From Triticum aestivum (taxonomy: Eukaryota; Streptophyta; Magnoliopsida; Poales; Poaceae), in assembly GCF_018294505.1 (NCBI RefSeq), contig NC_057796.1, positions 195,669,202-195,733,201 on the forward strand: a stretch of DNA of 64,000 nt, given 5' to 3'. Shown here one piece after another: positions 54,480-64,000 of this stretch. Both the position numbers and the translations under genes were made by a program. Each line of letters opens with the position of its first letter. Positions within the stretch are counted from its first letter, which is position 1. Under the pieces are notes generated by a model, which was not told the origin of the DNA, did not search any database, and worked only from the letters and a program-made list of their open reading frames with translations.

Positions 54480-56152
54480 ATGAGGCTCCGACCAGCGCCA
54501 CCGCCGTATGTAGATCTTGGACCCGGCTGTGCGGCCAGAAGCGCCCCTGGACCCGAGGAACCAGTAGAATCTCCGGCGGACAACATCAGCGAACTCCCAG
54601 ACAACATCCTTGGGGAGATCATCTCCCTTCTCCCCACCTAGGATGGCTGCCGCACACAAGTCCTTGCATCTCGGTGGCGCACTCTATTTCACACCACGCC
54701 TCTTAATCTCGACTGTTGTCGGCTATTTGTTGATGATGATTCTGAACTTCCCAGAGCCATCATCTCCTCCCACGAGGGCTCCGTTCAACGCATATGCATC
54801 CCGGCATGCTACTTGTTGGACATACCCTACACGGTGGCCGCCTGGCTGACATCCCGTCAATTCGATAAACTCCAGCAGTTTGAGTTCTACCATTACTACA
54901 ACGATAGGTTACCACCAATAGCTGCATCTGTGCCCTCACCACCGATGCCCATGTCATGGTTTTCCTCCTCTCTCCACACCGCCACCTTGACCCCGTGCCA
55001 TCTAGCAGAAAATCTGGTACAAATGCTTCGACTGCCACTGCTGAAAATACTTGCGCTTGTGTTGGTTCATCTATCGGAGGCCTCACTGCACAACATCATC
55101 CACTCCAGCTGCCCTGCACTTGAGTGTTTGGTGCTTGTTTTTGGAGCAGGAATCAATATCCCTTGTCTCAAAATAAAGTTGCATCACCTTGTAACCATTG
55201 GAATTAGTTTTCACGGACAGGAGCTCATCATCGAAGATGCCCCTTCACTTCAAAGGTTGGTCCTTGATTGTTGTTATAAACCTCAGCAAATAACTGTGGT
55301 CTCTGCGCCTAAACTGGAGACCTTGGGTGCAATTCGTGATCCGTTTAAATGGTTCGAGATGGTGTTTGCCTCCACACCTATTGAGGTACTATATATTATT
55401 CACGTACACTTTTGTAATATGCATTTTTCATTTGTGCGCATAAGTTAAGTATCATCTTGGAGTACACTTTCAGTGCTAATATTATGTTCTGTGCTCAATG
55501 AAGCGCTTATCCATCCTATCAACGGTGGTGGATTCTGTCAAGACCTTATATATATCAATATGTGGTGTTTTGATCTCAACATCATTATTGCCTTGCTGCG
55601 ATGCTTTCCATGTCTGGAGAATTTGTATGTAAAGGTGATGATTTCACGCACATTGAAAGCCCATATATAATGTACTATAGTTAATCATTCAGCTATCACT
55701 CTTTCAACATAATATTTTTTAGACATTAACTGTTTTCAATCTTCATCTCTATTTAGGCAACAACACATGGAGAAAAAGGTATAACCAATCGATGGTTGAT
55801 GAAGCATGGGGATTTTCTCAGATCTCATGACATTTGTTTGAAGACAATAACGCTGGAAGGATATTCATCCAACAGTGCAAACATTAGCCTTGTCAAATTC
55901 TTCATGTTGAATGCGAGGGCACTATTGTCCGTGAGGATTAAGTTTTTCAACAAGAAATTACTCACGGCTGCAAGTGTTGAAGAGCATAAAAAGAAGTTTC
56001 AGGTGGACCTAAGGGCTTCTGATCGTGTTCGGCTTCTATTTACAACAGCTTGTGGTCATCATGGAGCAGTAAAATTATTGTACTGGGATCTTGATTTTAT
56101 GGATCAGACTGATCCATTTGATTGTAAGTGCCAAAAACTTTGGTTGAGTTAG
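54480..56152 (+). pseudogene. F-box/LRR/FBD gene, second copy, with stop in the F-box
   Basis: Exon 1 (54,480-55,385) holds a good F-box start (NISELPDNILGEIISLLPT), a TAG at 54,639-54,641, then DGCRTQVLASRWRTL. LRR-like text follows in the same frame (LLKILALVLVHLSEASLHNI, SCPALECLVLVF, IIEDAPSLQRLVLD, ITVVSAPKLETLG). A GTACTA donor ends it. Exon 2 (about 55,503-55,636) has a two-base frame disturbance and ends FPCLENLYVK at a GTGATG donor. Exon 3 (55,757-56,152, acceptor CTATTTAG) is open and FBD-like (LVKFFMLNARALLSVRIKFF, HKKKFQVDLRASD). It is the same family as the gene at 14.3-26 kb, but no B3 exon is seen. SCF adaptor function is expected for the family and unlikely for this copy. Confidence 0.75.
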
Positions 56153-56557
56153 ATGTCATTGTCCTGTTCAATCCGGGTTATGTGTAAACCTGATGAATTA
56201 ATCCTCGTGCTTTTGTACCTTTTGTAAGCTCGAGTTAGACATTGTTGCCCTTTTCAACTAGGGTTTGACCCACATTTTCTTTCATACTGGGCCAATGGCT
56301 TGCCATTTCTTTAATTAAGACATAAATATTATAAGCATTCACAACATAGGGAAAGAACCTCACTCTCGCAGGATCCTTGAGATCTTTGTTCATTACAGAA
56401 CCGCAAGTTCTTAGCGCCCACCAGCACCCACAAACTTATTTTCAGCTAGCACACCAAATCGGCTGTAATTCTTAATAAGAAAAGCTACATGGTAGAGACA
56501 GATTTGTATTTGTCATTTGGGACCCCCAAGGAAAAAGCCTATCCAGGGCGGTGCCGA
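56153..56557. other. 3' flank of the F-box copy
   Basis: AT-rich sequence, nothing recognised beyond a possible 3' UTR. Confidence 0.3.
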
Positions 56558-57024
56558 CTCGGCAGTAAACATTGAGAAACCTAGTTTTAAAATTACTGTA
56601 AATCCAAAACTCGCCTCAAAATCATGAAACTTGGCATGGTGTTATGACATAGCACCAACATGCTGTGGTAAACATTTGGGACAAGTTTTGGTACAAACTT
56701 CTTACAAACCGGAGCTTCTCTCAAAAAGGCTCATGGTTCCGAGAGGGACCTTGTCACCTATGTGTGCGAAACGACATACGTTGTCTCTTCCCGCCTTGAT
56801 TTATTTTACAGAGGCAAGATGCAACTATAGTAATATGAAATTATTCACGGTTCATTTTGCCTTTTTATACATTGAGTTTTCTAGGCATTTTGGAACATAC
56901 TTTGGTGTGTGCAAAGGTCATGTGTGTACTAGCCACATATGTAATTGGATGTTCAATCTGTTTATGGAATCAAGTCCTTATAAGTTAATTATAAGTACAT
57001 ATGCTATTGTTCTGTGTGCAATGA
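56558..57024 (+). repeat. Single relic of the 500-bp tandem unit
   Basis: ATCATGAAACTTGGCATGGT, CAACATGCTGTGGTAAA, CTTCTTACAAACCGGAGCTTC and ACATTGAGTTTTCTAGGCATTTT follow the order of the 40.3-42.2 kb array, diverged by point changes. It covers less than one unit. Confidence 0.6.
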
Positions 57025-57997
57025 TGATACGTCCATTTTGCATCATGTTTTCTTACTGTTATTTATAATGTTTTTATCCATAATAATGCTTTTTGGAGTA
57101 ATTCTAATGCCTTTTCTCATAATTTGCAAGGAACACACCAAGAGGGAGAATTCCGGTAGCTGGAAATCTGGACCTGGAAAAGCTACGTCAGGCCACCTAT
57201 TCTGCACAACTCTAAATCAGCTGAAACTTCACGGAGATTTTTTATGGATTATTTAAGAAATACTGGAGCCAATAAACACCATAGGGGGGCCACCAGGTGG
57301 GCACAACCCACCTGGGCGCGCCAGGCCCCCCGGGCGGGCCCTGGTGGGTTGTGGCCTCCTCGGCCCACCTCGGGTGCCCATCTTCTGGTATATAAGTCAT
57401 TTTGACCTAGAAAAAAAATAAGGAGGAGACTTTCGGGACGGAGCGCCGCCGTCTCGAGGCGGAACTTGGGCAGGAGCACTTTTGCCCTTCGGTGGAGCGA
57501 TTCCGCCGGGGGAACTTCCCTCCCGGAGGGGGAAATCATCGTCATCATCATCACCAACAACTCTCCCATCTTGGGGAGGGCAATCTCCATCAACATCTTC
57601 AACAGCACCATCTCCTCTCAAACCCTAGTTTATCTCTTGTGTTCAATCTTGTTACCGGAACTATAGATTGGTGCTTGTGGGTGACTAGTAGTGTTGATTA
57701 CATCTTGTAGTTGATCACTATATGGTTTATTTGGTGGAAGATTATATGTTCAGATCCATTAGGCTATTTAATACTCCTCTGATCATGAACATGTTTATCA
57801 TTTGTGAGTAGTTACTTTTGTTCTTGAGGTCACGGGAGAAATCATGTTGCAAGTAATCATGTGAACTTGATATGTGTTTGATATTTTGATAGTATGTATG
57901 TTGTTATTCCCTTAGGGGTGTCATGTGAACGTCGACTACATGAAACTTCACCATATTTGGGCCTAAGGGAGTGCATTGTTGAGGAGCAATTAGATGG
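57025..57997 (+). mobile_element. LTR of a TGATACGTCC family, interrupted
   Basis: The segment begins TGATACGTCCATTTTGCATC and contains a GGCGCGCC-rich block and a TATA-like GGTATATAAGTC (about 57,388). Sequence continues without CA termination to about 57,997, where another LTR starts. The 3' part of this LTR is therefore missing from the window or displaced beyond it. Confidence 0.65.
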
Positions 57998-58477
57998 TGA
58001 GGGAGTCCTGGACTAAGGGGTCCTCGGGCGTCCGGCCTGTTATCCGTTGGGCCGGACTGATGGGCTATGAAGACATGAAGACCGAAGACTATACCCGTGT
58101 CCGGATTGGACTCTACTTGGCGTGGAAGGCAATCTAGGCGACCGATTATGAAGATTCCCTCCTATGTAACCGACCCCATGTAACCCTAGATCTCTCCGGT
58201 GTCTATATAAACCGGAGAGCATAGTCCGGATAGGACAGATTCATTACCATATACTCATAGGCTAGACTTCTAGGGTTTAGCCATTACGATCTCGTGGTAG
58301 ATCAACTCTTGTAACACTCATATTCATCAAGATCAATCAAGCAGGAAGTAGGGTATTACCTCCATAGAGAGGGCCAGAACCTGGGTAAACATCGTGTCCC
58401 CCATCTCCTGTTACCATCGATCCTAGACGCACAGTTCAGGACCCCCTACCCGAGATCCGCCGGTTTTGACACCAACA
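57998..58477 (+). mobile_element. 5' LTR of a gag-only gypsy element
   Basis: It is about 480 bp, from TGAGGGAGTCCTGG to TTGACACCAACA, with TATA-like TCTATATAAACC at about 58,201. The next bases (TTGGTGCTTTCATTG) are the presumed primer-site region. A start three bases earlier (TGGTGAGG) is possible. The partner LTR is not in the window. Confidence 0.65.
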
Positions 58478-58503
58478 TTGGTGCTTTCATTGAGAGTTCC
58501 ACT

Positions 58504-61147
58504 GTGCCGTCGATGAAAGGTTTGATGGCCCCTTCAATCATCAGTAATGACGTGGTCCAGGGAGAAATCTTCCTCCCCGGACAGATCTTTGTATTCGGCG
58601 GCTTCGTACTGCGGGCCAACTCGCTCGGCCATCTGGAGCACAGCGATAGCTACGCCCCTGGCCATCAGGTCAGATTCGGAAGCCTGAACTACGTCACGGA
58701 CATCCATGGAGACTTGACCTTCGATGGATTCGAGACCGCGGCAACCGCTCCCCTTTGCCCCGATGAACATGGCTTAAACCTGTCATCGGGCCGCATCCAG
58801 GAGATAGCTCCTGTAACCACTCTAGCCTTAGATCCGGAGCAGACCAAGCCGTCCGAAGATGGGAAACTCAACCCCATCACGGGGGCTACCAATTCGGCAG
58901 CGTTGGAGCCGCATGCAGATTCCACTTCGTACGATACTTGCATCAACGGAACCCCGGACTTGTTTCCGGTATCGAGTTCCGAACCCTGCGAGCCCGCGGA
59001 TACCGAACTCGATCGGCTATCGATCTTCAAGTTCAGCGCCGTGAATATCTTCCAACACTCGCCCATGGGTGACCTACTAATCTCGCTAAAAAACCTATCC
59101 CTGGCAGACGGTTCGTGGCCGAACTATGTTCGGTTCGACCTTACGGCGGATGATGGAGAATTTGGCTTCCCACCCGCCACCCACTTCATAGCCACCGTTG
59201 AAGACCCAACCAACACGCCTGACCCCTGCCCCGAAGACATCGACGGTCTGGAAGACGATGAGGGGCAAAGCCAGAGCTTACTGTCCGCTAGACACGGGGT
59301 AACCACTTCCTGGTATGACGTGTGTATGGTAGACACACCCAACGACGATCTCGATGATGACAAGGAGGATCCAGTCGAGGATAAGCCTCCTGGTACACAG
59401 TCCGAACACCGGCGCCCCCGGCGCCACCCTCAGTCACGTCACTCAAAGGAAAACAATACTAGCATCGGAGGTGGTAATACTCCCGGACAACGAAGACCCT
59501 GTTGAGACAGGATCCGAACAGGAGGACCAGGAAAGCGGGCAGGATAGCCCTGATGAATAGGCCACATATGGAGGCTCGGAGGATAGTAATTATCTTCCAC
59601 TCTCTGAGGAAGAAGAGAGCCTCGGCAACGAGGGATTCATCGTGCCTGAGGAACCTCTAGAACAGGAGCGCTTTAAATGCCGGCTCATAGCCACTGCAAG
59701 GAGCCTAAGGAGGAAGCAGCTGCAGCTCCAAGTAAGCCAAGATTTGCTCAACGATAGATGGACCAAGGTCCTGGCCGTCGAAGAATACGGCCTTAGCATC
59801 CCAGACAAAAGCCACCACAACAGTAGGTGGCTCCCTCAATACGATGGCAAGGCTTTGGAGCCCACCTCACCATCGAATAAGCCGGTAGGCCGGCCACAGT
59901 TCGGTCCGGGCAAAGCAGCAGCCCCAGCAGAGCACCATACCAACCCATCCGGCCGTCCAAGCAAGAATAAAGAAGCTTGGGGGAACACTCGCGAAATCCA
60001 ACAAGACCCGGAGGGTCGAATAGGACACGCAACATCGATACACAGATCGCGGAGACATGCCCCGGCCAGTAATAACGGTTATCTATTCGGACACAACAGA
60101 CCCGAGCACGCTCGGTCCGAAAATCGTAAGCGGAGTCCGCCGGAGGTGCTTCACAGTGTGGCCCAACATAGAGGAGACACACACCCTCTTTGCTTCACCA
60201 ACGAGGTAATGGAGCATGAATTTCCAGACGGGTTTAAACCCATCAACATCGAATCATACGATGGAACAACAGATCCCGCAGTATGGATCGAGGACTTCCT
60301 CCTCCATATCCACTTGGCTTGCGGAGACGACCTTCATGCCATTAAATACCTGCCTCTCAAGCTTAAGGGGCCAGCACAGTACTGGCTAAACAGTTTGCCA
60401 GAAAATTCTATTGGCAGCTGGGGAGATCTGGAAGACGCCTTTCGTGACAACTTCCAAGGAACATATGTCCGGCCACCAGTTACCGATAACTTAAGTCATA
60501 TTGTCCAGCAGCCCGGCTAGTCAGCAAGGGAACTCTGGACTAGGTTCTTAGTCAAAAAGAACCAAATTATCGACTGTCCGGACGCGGAAGCCTTAGCGGC
60601 CTTCAAACATAGCGTCCGGGATGAATGGCTAGCACGTCACCTCGGCCAGGAAGGACCTAAATCCATGACAGCCCTTACCGCCCTAATGACTCGCTTTTGT
60701 GCGGGAGAAGACAACTGGCTCGCTCGTAAAAGCAATAACGCCAGCGACCCGGGCACTTCCGAAATCCGAGACGGCAACGGCAAGCCACGATTAAACGAAC
60801 ACAACAGTCGCAGCAATAATGAAAGATTACGCGACACAGCGGTCAACGCCGGATTTCACAATCCGAAGCCCGGTCAACGGAAGAAGCCATTTAAGGCCAA
60901 ACAGGACGGACCATCCGCCCTTGACAGGATATTGGACCGACCTTGTCAGATTCACGGCCACCCGGATAAGCCAGCTAATCATACCAACAGAAACTGTTGG
61001 GTCTTTAAGCAGGTAGGCAAGCTTAATGCCGAACACAATGGGAGGAGGCCAGCAGGCGATAAAGACGACGGAGCGGCCCGCCAGCCGAACACCATGGGCC
61101 AGAAACAGTTCCCCTCCGAAGTTCGACCACTCCCAGAACGGAAATAG
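58504..61147 (+). pseudogene. Gag region of a non-autonomous gypsy element
   Basis: The frame at 58,504-59,505 is an acidic leader protein. After a frameshift and stop it continues at about 59,354-59,560 and then 59,642-60,520, which contains the gag core (DPAVWIEDFLLHI, KYLPLKLKGPAQYWLNSLP, WGDLEDAFRDNF). A TAG at 60,518-60,520 is followed by the frame at 60,665-61,147, with a degenerate Cys/His knuckle (CQIHGHPD, then NHTNRNC). At least one frameshift and two stops occur. No protease, RT or integrase follows before 61,959, so the element relied on others or was truncated by the CACTA insertion. Confidence 0.75.
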
Positions 61148-61959
61148 CAGTTCGGCTTCCGCCACTCACCCGCTATACCGGCAGGATTCACACCACGCGT
61201 ACATCACTACGCGCTCAAAATACCATGGGCACCGGCAGAAGCACAATACGGGCAACCCTGCGAACATTCCCGTAACGTTTTTTATCTATTTTCCATATTT
61301 TTCTTTATTATCCCTTAAAAACAGGTGACCATCAGGACAACGTCTAAATCGGACTCTATCGGAGTTTGGATCCGCACACTCACCTAAGGGGCCACTTCCG
61401 TTAAGGATTCCCCTCCCCGAGGACGGGCGGCGTAGACGTGCGACAGGAGGTCCAAAACAGCTTTTTTGTAGACCGCACTCTTTATTTTGAGCCTATACTA
61501 TGCCTGTTTCCTCCGTTCCCAACCCCGAGCATGTCAAATAGCCGGGTTGTGCTTTTTCCCTTCTTTTTATATATGTATTTATCATTGGCTTGTTGCTCCA
61601 CTCCTAGTAAACTTCATCTGAACTAATCTTCTATACTCTTTTTACAATGAGTACGGCTGTAACGGCGGTGTTATAAGGCGCACCTCGGCTTAACCGGCCA
61701 GGCGCTCGGTATGGGAACAAATGAGTCGCCAATAAAAGTCCGAACAACTCTATAGTGTACTTCGGCGTCGCAAGTTTGGCCTTATATGCATCAGCTTCGA
61801 ATCATTGTCTTTGGTCAATAGTTGGGTTGCCCGGCTCCTGTGCTTGCTACCCTAAATTCCGCTCTATCGGCTATGGTAGTAATGGGAGAGCTATTGCGAT
61901 TGTGCTCTGGCTTTGACCGGATGAGCACCTCAGTAGAGAAAGCCGAAAACTGACTGTCA
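61148..61959 (+). mobile_element. Non-coding interior of the gag-only element
   Basis: Sequence after gag is T-rich with scattered CGGCTTAACCGGCCAGG-type blocks and no pol motif. It ends where the CACTA terminus starts. Confidence 0.5.
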
Positions 61960-61984
61960 CACTACTAGAAAAAGGCTTACTAGT

Positions 61985-62270
61985 GGCGCACCAGTTTTGC
62001 CTACTAATGGCGCACTACTGGTGCGCCAGTAGCATCACGCCACTAGTAATTTTTACTAATGGCGCACCGCTGGTGCACCATTAGTATCTGGTACTCTAAT
62101 GGCGCACCGGGCAGTGCGCCATTAGTATAGGCCCCGGTGCGCCATTAGTATGCCTCCCAGTGGGCATGTACTTTGCCATACTAATGGCGCACTGCTGGGT
62201 GATGCGCCATTAGTATCCTTTGGCATACTAATGGCGCACGTTTGGGTGATGCGCCATTAGTATGTATATT
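61985..62270. repeat. CACTA subterminal repeats (GTGCGCCATTAGTA)
   Basis: Around ten direct and inverted copies of a 12-14 bp unit are spaced over about 285 bp. In CACTA elements such repeats are transposase-binding sites; that role is inferred here. Confidence 0.85.
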
Positions 62271-62646
62271 AGGGATTTTTTTTCTTTTCTGATATTTGCA
62301 CAGATTACAAAATATATTATTGGACAGAATATAAACAGCACCACACAGCAACAGCAGATTCATCGAATACAATAGAAGATTAGTCTCCGAATACAATTCA
62401 TCATATTAGTCTCCGAAATCAAAAGACCGAACAAAGATAGAACATTACAAGTCTCGAGACCGCGAGTAGCGAGTTTGTCGAAATTAATACTAATCCTAAC
62501 AAGTCCTACTAATCATCATCATACAACTTCTACTCGTTATTAATAACAAGTCATACGATCATCATCCTGATAGTCATCGAACCAACCCTACTTAATTGTT
62601 CTTAGCACATGATCATCAGTATTAGGCAGGACCTAAAATACCCTAT

Positions 62647-63845
62647 TTAAGGTAAAATAGCATAAAACAATATAGACCCTGACTCTCCATTATGGAGAAT
62701 GGAGATCATCCTGTCTCCAATTCTTGCGCGGCGCTTCCTTTTGCTTCCAAGAACCTCCTTACGACTGTCCATACATTTTTTCCATTCTCTGATTAGCATG
62801 TCTCCACTTCTTCTAGAAATCCGGTATGGACAGTTGAGATTTGTAGGATGACCTGGATATAAGTTCAAAACTTGAAGGCTGCCATTCTGATACATCAAAT
62901 GAGGCACACAATCCTCTGGGATTCTCTGTTGAAAAACATAGTAATAACTTCATAGTTAGCAATGATGTACTAGTTTTAGAAGTATGCAAAAGATGCACGG
63001 ATGTCGTAATAGTAAAAAATCTTACCAGGGTATCTCCATGGTAGTTACCGTAGTTCAACACGTGCACTAGTGGCACGTATTGACCATAATGTTGAGGAGT
63101 TTGATTGTAGATATTGTAATTCTCAAGATCAGTACAAAATCCGACCAGATGATTTTTCTCCTGATAAGTTAACTCGGAGCCATCGGTGTAGTGGGTTTTG
63201 TCTACCATTTTCCGCACATTTTTTGAACAATCAAAATAAGCTGTCAATGGAAATAAGTTGTCAACTATTTTGAAATAAACAATATAGATTAGTTAATAAT
63301 TAACTATGTTTGAGAAACTCACATAGCGGTAGAACTGGAGGCGTATCAACAAGGACCCAAATGTCCATATTGTCTTGGTCGATGCCAGGATCACCAAGAT
63401 CCATGGTGACAAGCATACCCTCATCAAAACCATACATCTTGCAAAATGCTTCCCAATTTTTGCAACCAAAATGGGTTACGCTCTCAGCATTATATAGATT
63501 TACTTCAAAATCCACATCATGATGTGTCCTTAGGTGAATTTTCTTTGTTTCAAAATTTTCATGATCTTCAAAATCCATCCTCTCCAAGACATAGCGTCTT
63601 GCATGGCATGGGATAAACTATACTCGAATTGTAAAAGATGAAATTACACGTTGAAATAGTTGAAGTCATGCTTAATTATGCAAAAAACACTTGTCGTCGT
63701 TGCGTACCGTTTCAACTTCGAAGGTCTCCTCGAGCTTAATGCTGAAGCGCCGATCATCGTCCAGGTGAGGCCTGTCGCACAGACCTCGACCGTCGTGGCA
63801 CCAGTCGCACTCCCCCGGGAGACTTTCGTCGTCCGATGACGACAT
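62647..63845 (-). CDS. Four-exon gene with a B3-like module, inside the CACTA element
   Basis: Exons are 63,845-63,708, 63,617-63,323, 63,264-63,026 and 62,925-62,647 (138+295+239+279 = 951 nt, 316 residues). All junctions are GT-AG and keep one frame with no stop. Exon 1 starts MSSSDDESLPGECDWCHDG, with Cys/His pairs. Exon 2 runs FIPCHARRYVLERMDFED to FGCKNWEAFCKMYGFDEG, a distant B3-like fold. Exon 3 includes TDGSELTYQEKNHLVGF. Exon 4 includes CVPHLMYQNGS, a basic KRKRRAR segment that may be a nuclear signal, and ends YAILP. Intact reading through four exons suggests recent or maintained coding. The B3 assignment is by pattern; exact function is unknown. Confidence 0.75.
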
Positions 63846-64000
63846 TTCCTATGTTCATAATTCAAAACTACATCATCTCTGTTGGGTCCAATAAGATAAT
63901 CCACAGTGTGGTGAAAACACGCCCATCCAAATAGAATATGTGGTATGGGCTTTTTTAGTAGGTCATCCTACCAGATTAGGGTTTATCGATGACGAGCAAC
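63846..64000. other. Upstream region of the CACTA-borne gene
   Basis: This short upstream sequence has no clear TATA box within the window. An ORF running across it in another frame (63,644-63,904) is a shadow of exon 1. Confidence 0.35.

Larger units (their letters stand above)
61960..64000. mobile_element. CACTA element, left part, carrying a gene
   Basis: The terminus CACTACTAGAAAAAGGC begins at 61,960 after TCA, the possible 3-bp target. Subterminal repeats of ACTAATGGCGCAC/GTGCGCCATTAGT fill about 61,985-62,270 in both orientations. A four-exon gene lies inside on the minus strand. The other terminus and any transposase are beyond the window. Confidence 0.85.

Overview
The window looks like intergenic-rich nuclear DNA of a large-genome grass, most likely Triticeae (wheat, Aegilops or barley relatives). 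The evidence is the density of nested LTR retrotransposons, a CRM-clade chromovirus, a CACTA end with subterminal repeats, a Stowaway MITE, plant F-box/FBD, B3 and NHL genes, and plant GT-AG introns. No rRNA, functional tRNA, CRISPR or prokaryotic operon is visible. Calls rest on reading the sequence; no database search was possible.

Layout. 0-1.7 kb: leader and 5' LTR of a minus-strand gypsy element running off the left edge. 2.4-3.1 kb: 5'-truncated LINE with a 12-bp target duplication. 3.3-4.7 kb: inverted-repeat element carrying an ORF with two ubiquitin-interacting-motif-like segments. 5.0-7.7 kb: an NHL/LEA-2 gene, the clearest ordinary host gene. 8.3-12 kb: LINE RT relic, LTR pieces and a Mutator-like element. 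12-14 kb: CACTA-like subterminal repeats beside a frameshifted RNase D/WRN-type exonuclease. 14.3-26.2 kb (perhaps to 28.3): a minus-strand B3 + F-box + LRR + FBD pseudogene; one intron holds two LTR insertions, one of them with a third LTR nested inside, and a fourth solo LTR lies upstream. 28-43.4 kb: CACTA-like gene-carrying segments (zf-XS-like, unknown, B3, unknown) mixed with four tandem arrays and a solo LTR that cuts an ORF. 43.4-46.3 kb: a Helitron 3' end followed by captured XPB-helicase exons. 46.3-54.1 kb: a structurally complete CRM-clade gypsy element, with target duplication CCGGG and several coding breaks. 54.3-56.2 kb: a second F-box/FBD pseudogene. 57.0-62.0 kb: an LTR interrupted by a gag-only gypsy element, itself interrupted at 61,960 by a CACTA element. 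62.6-63.8 kb: an apparently intact four-exon gene with a B3-like module inside that CACTA element.

Target-site duplications let several insertions be separated and ordered: GGGGG for 14,991-16,663; AAAAA for 16,745-24,501; TTACC for 19,446-23,619; GCATC for 26,478-28,082; ATATC for 38,043-39,310; CCGGG for 46,281-54,113. Five of these six are LTR-only insertions, so LTR recombination has been frequent here. The strongest gene candidates are the NHL gene, the CACTA-borne four-exon gene and the UIM-like ORF. Most other genes carry visible breaks.
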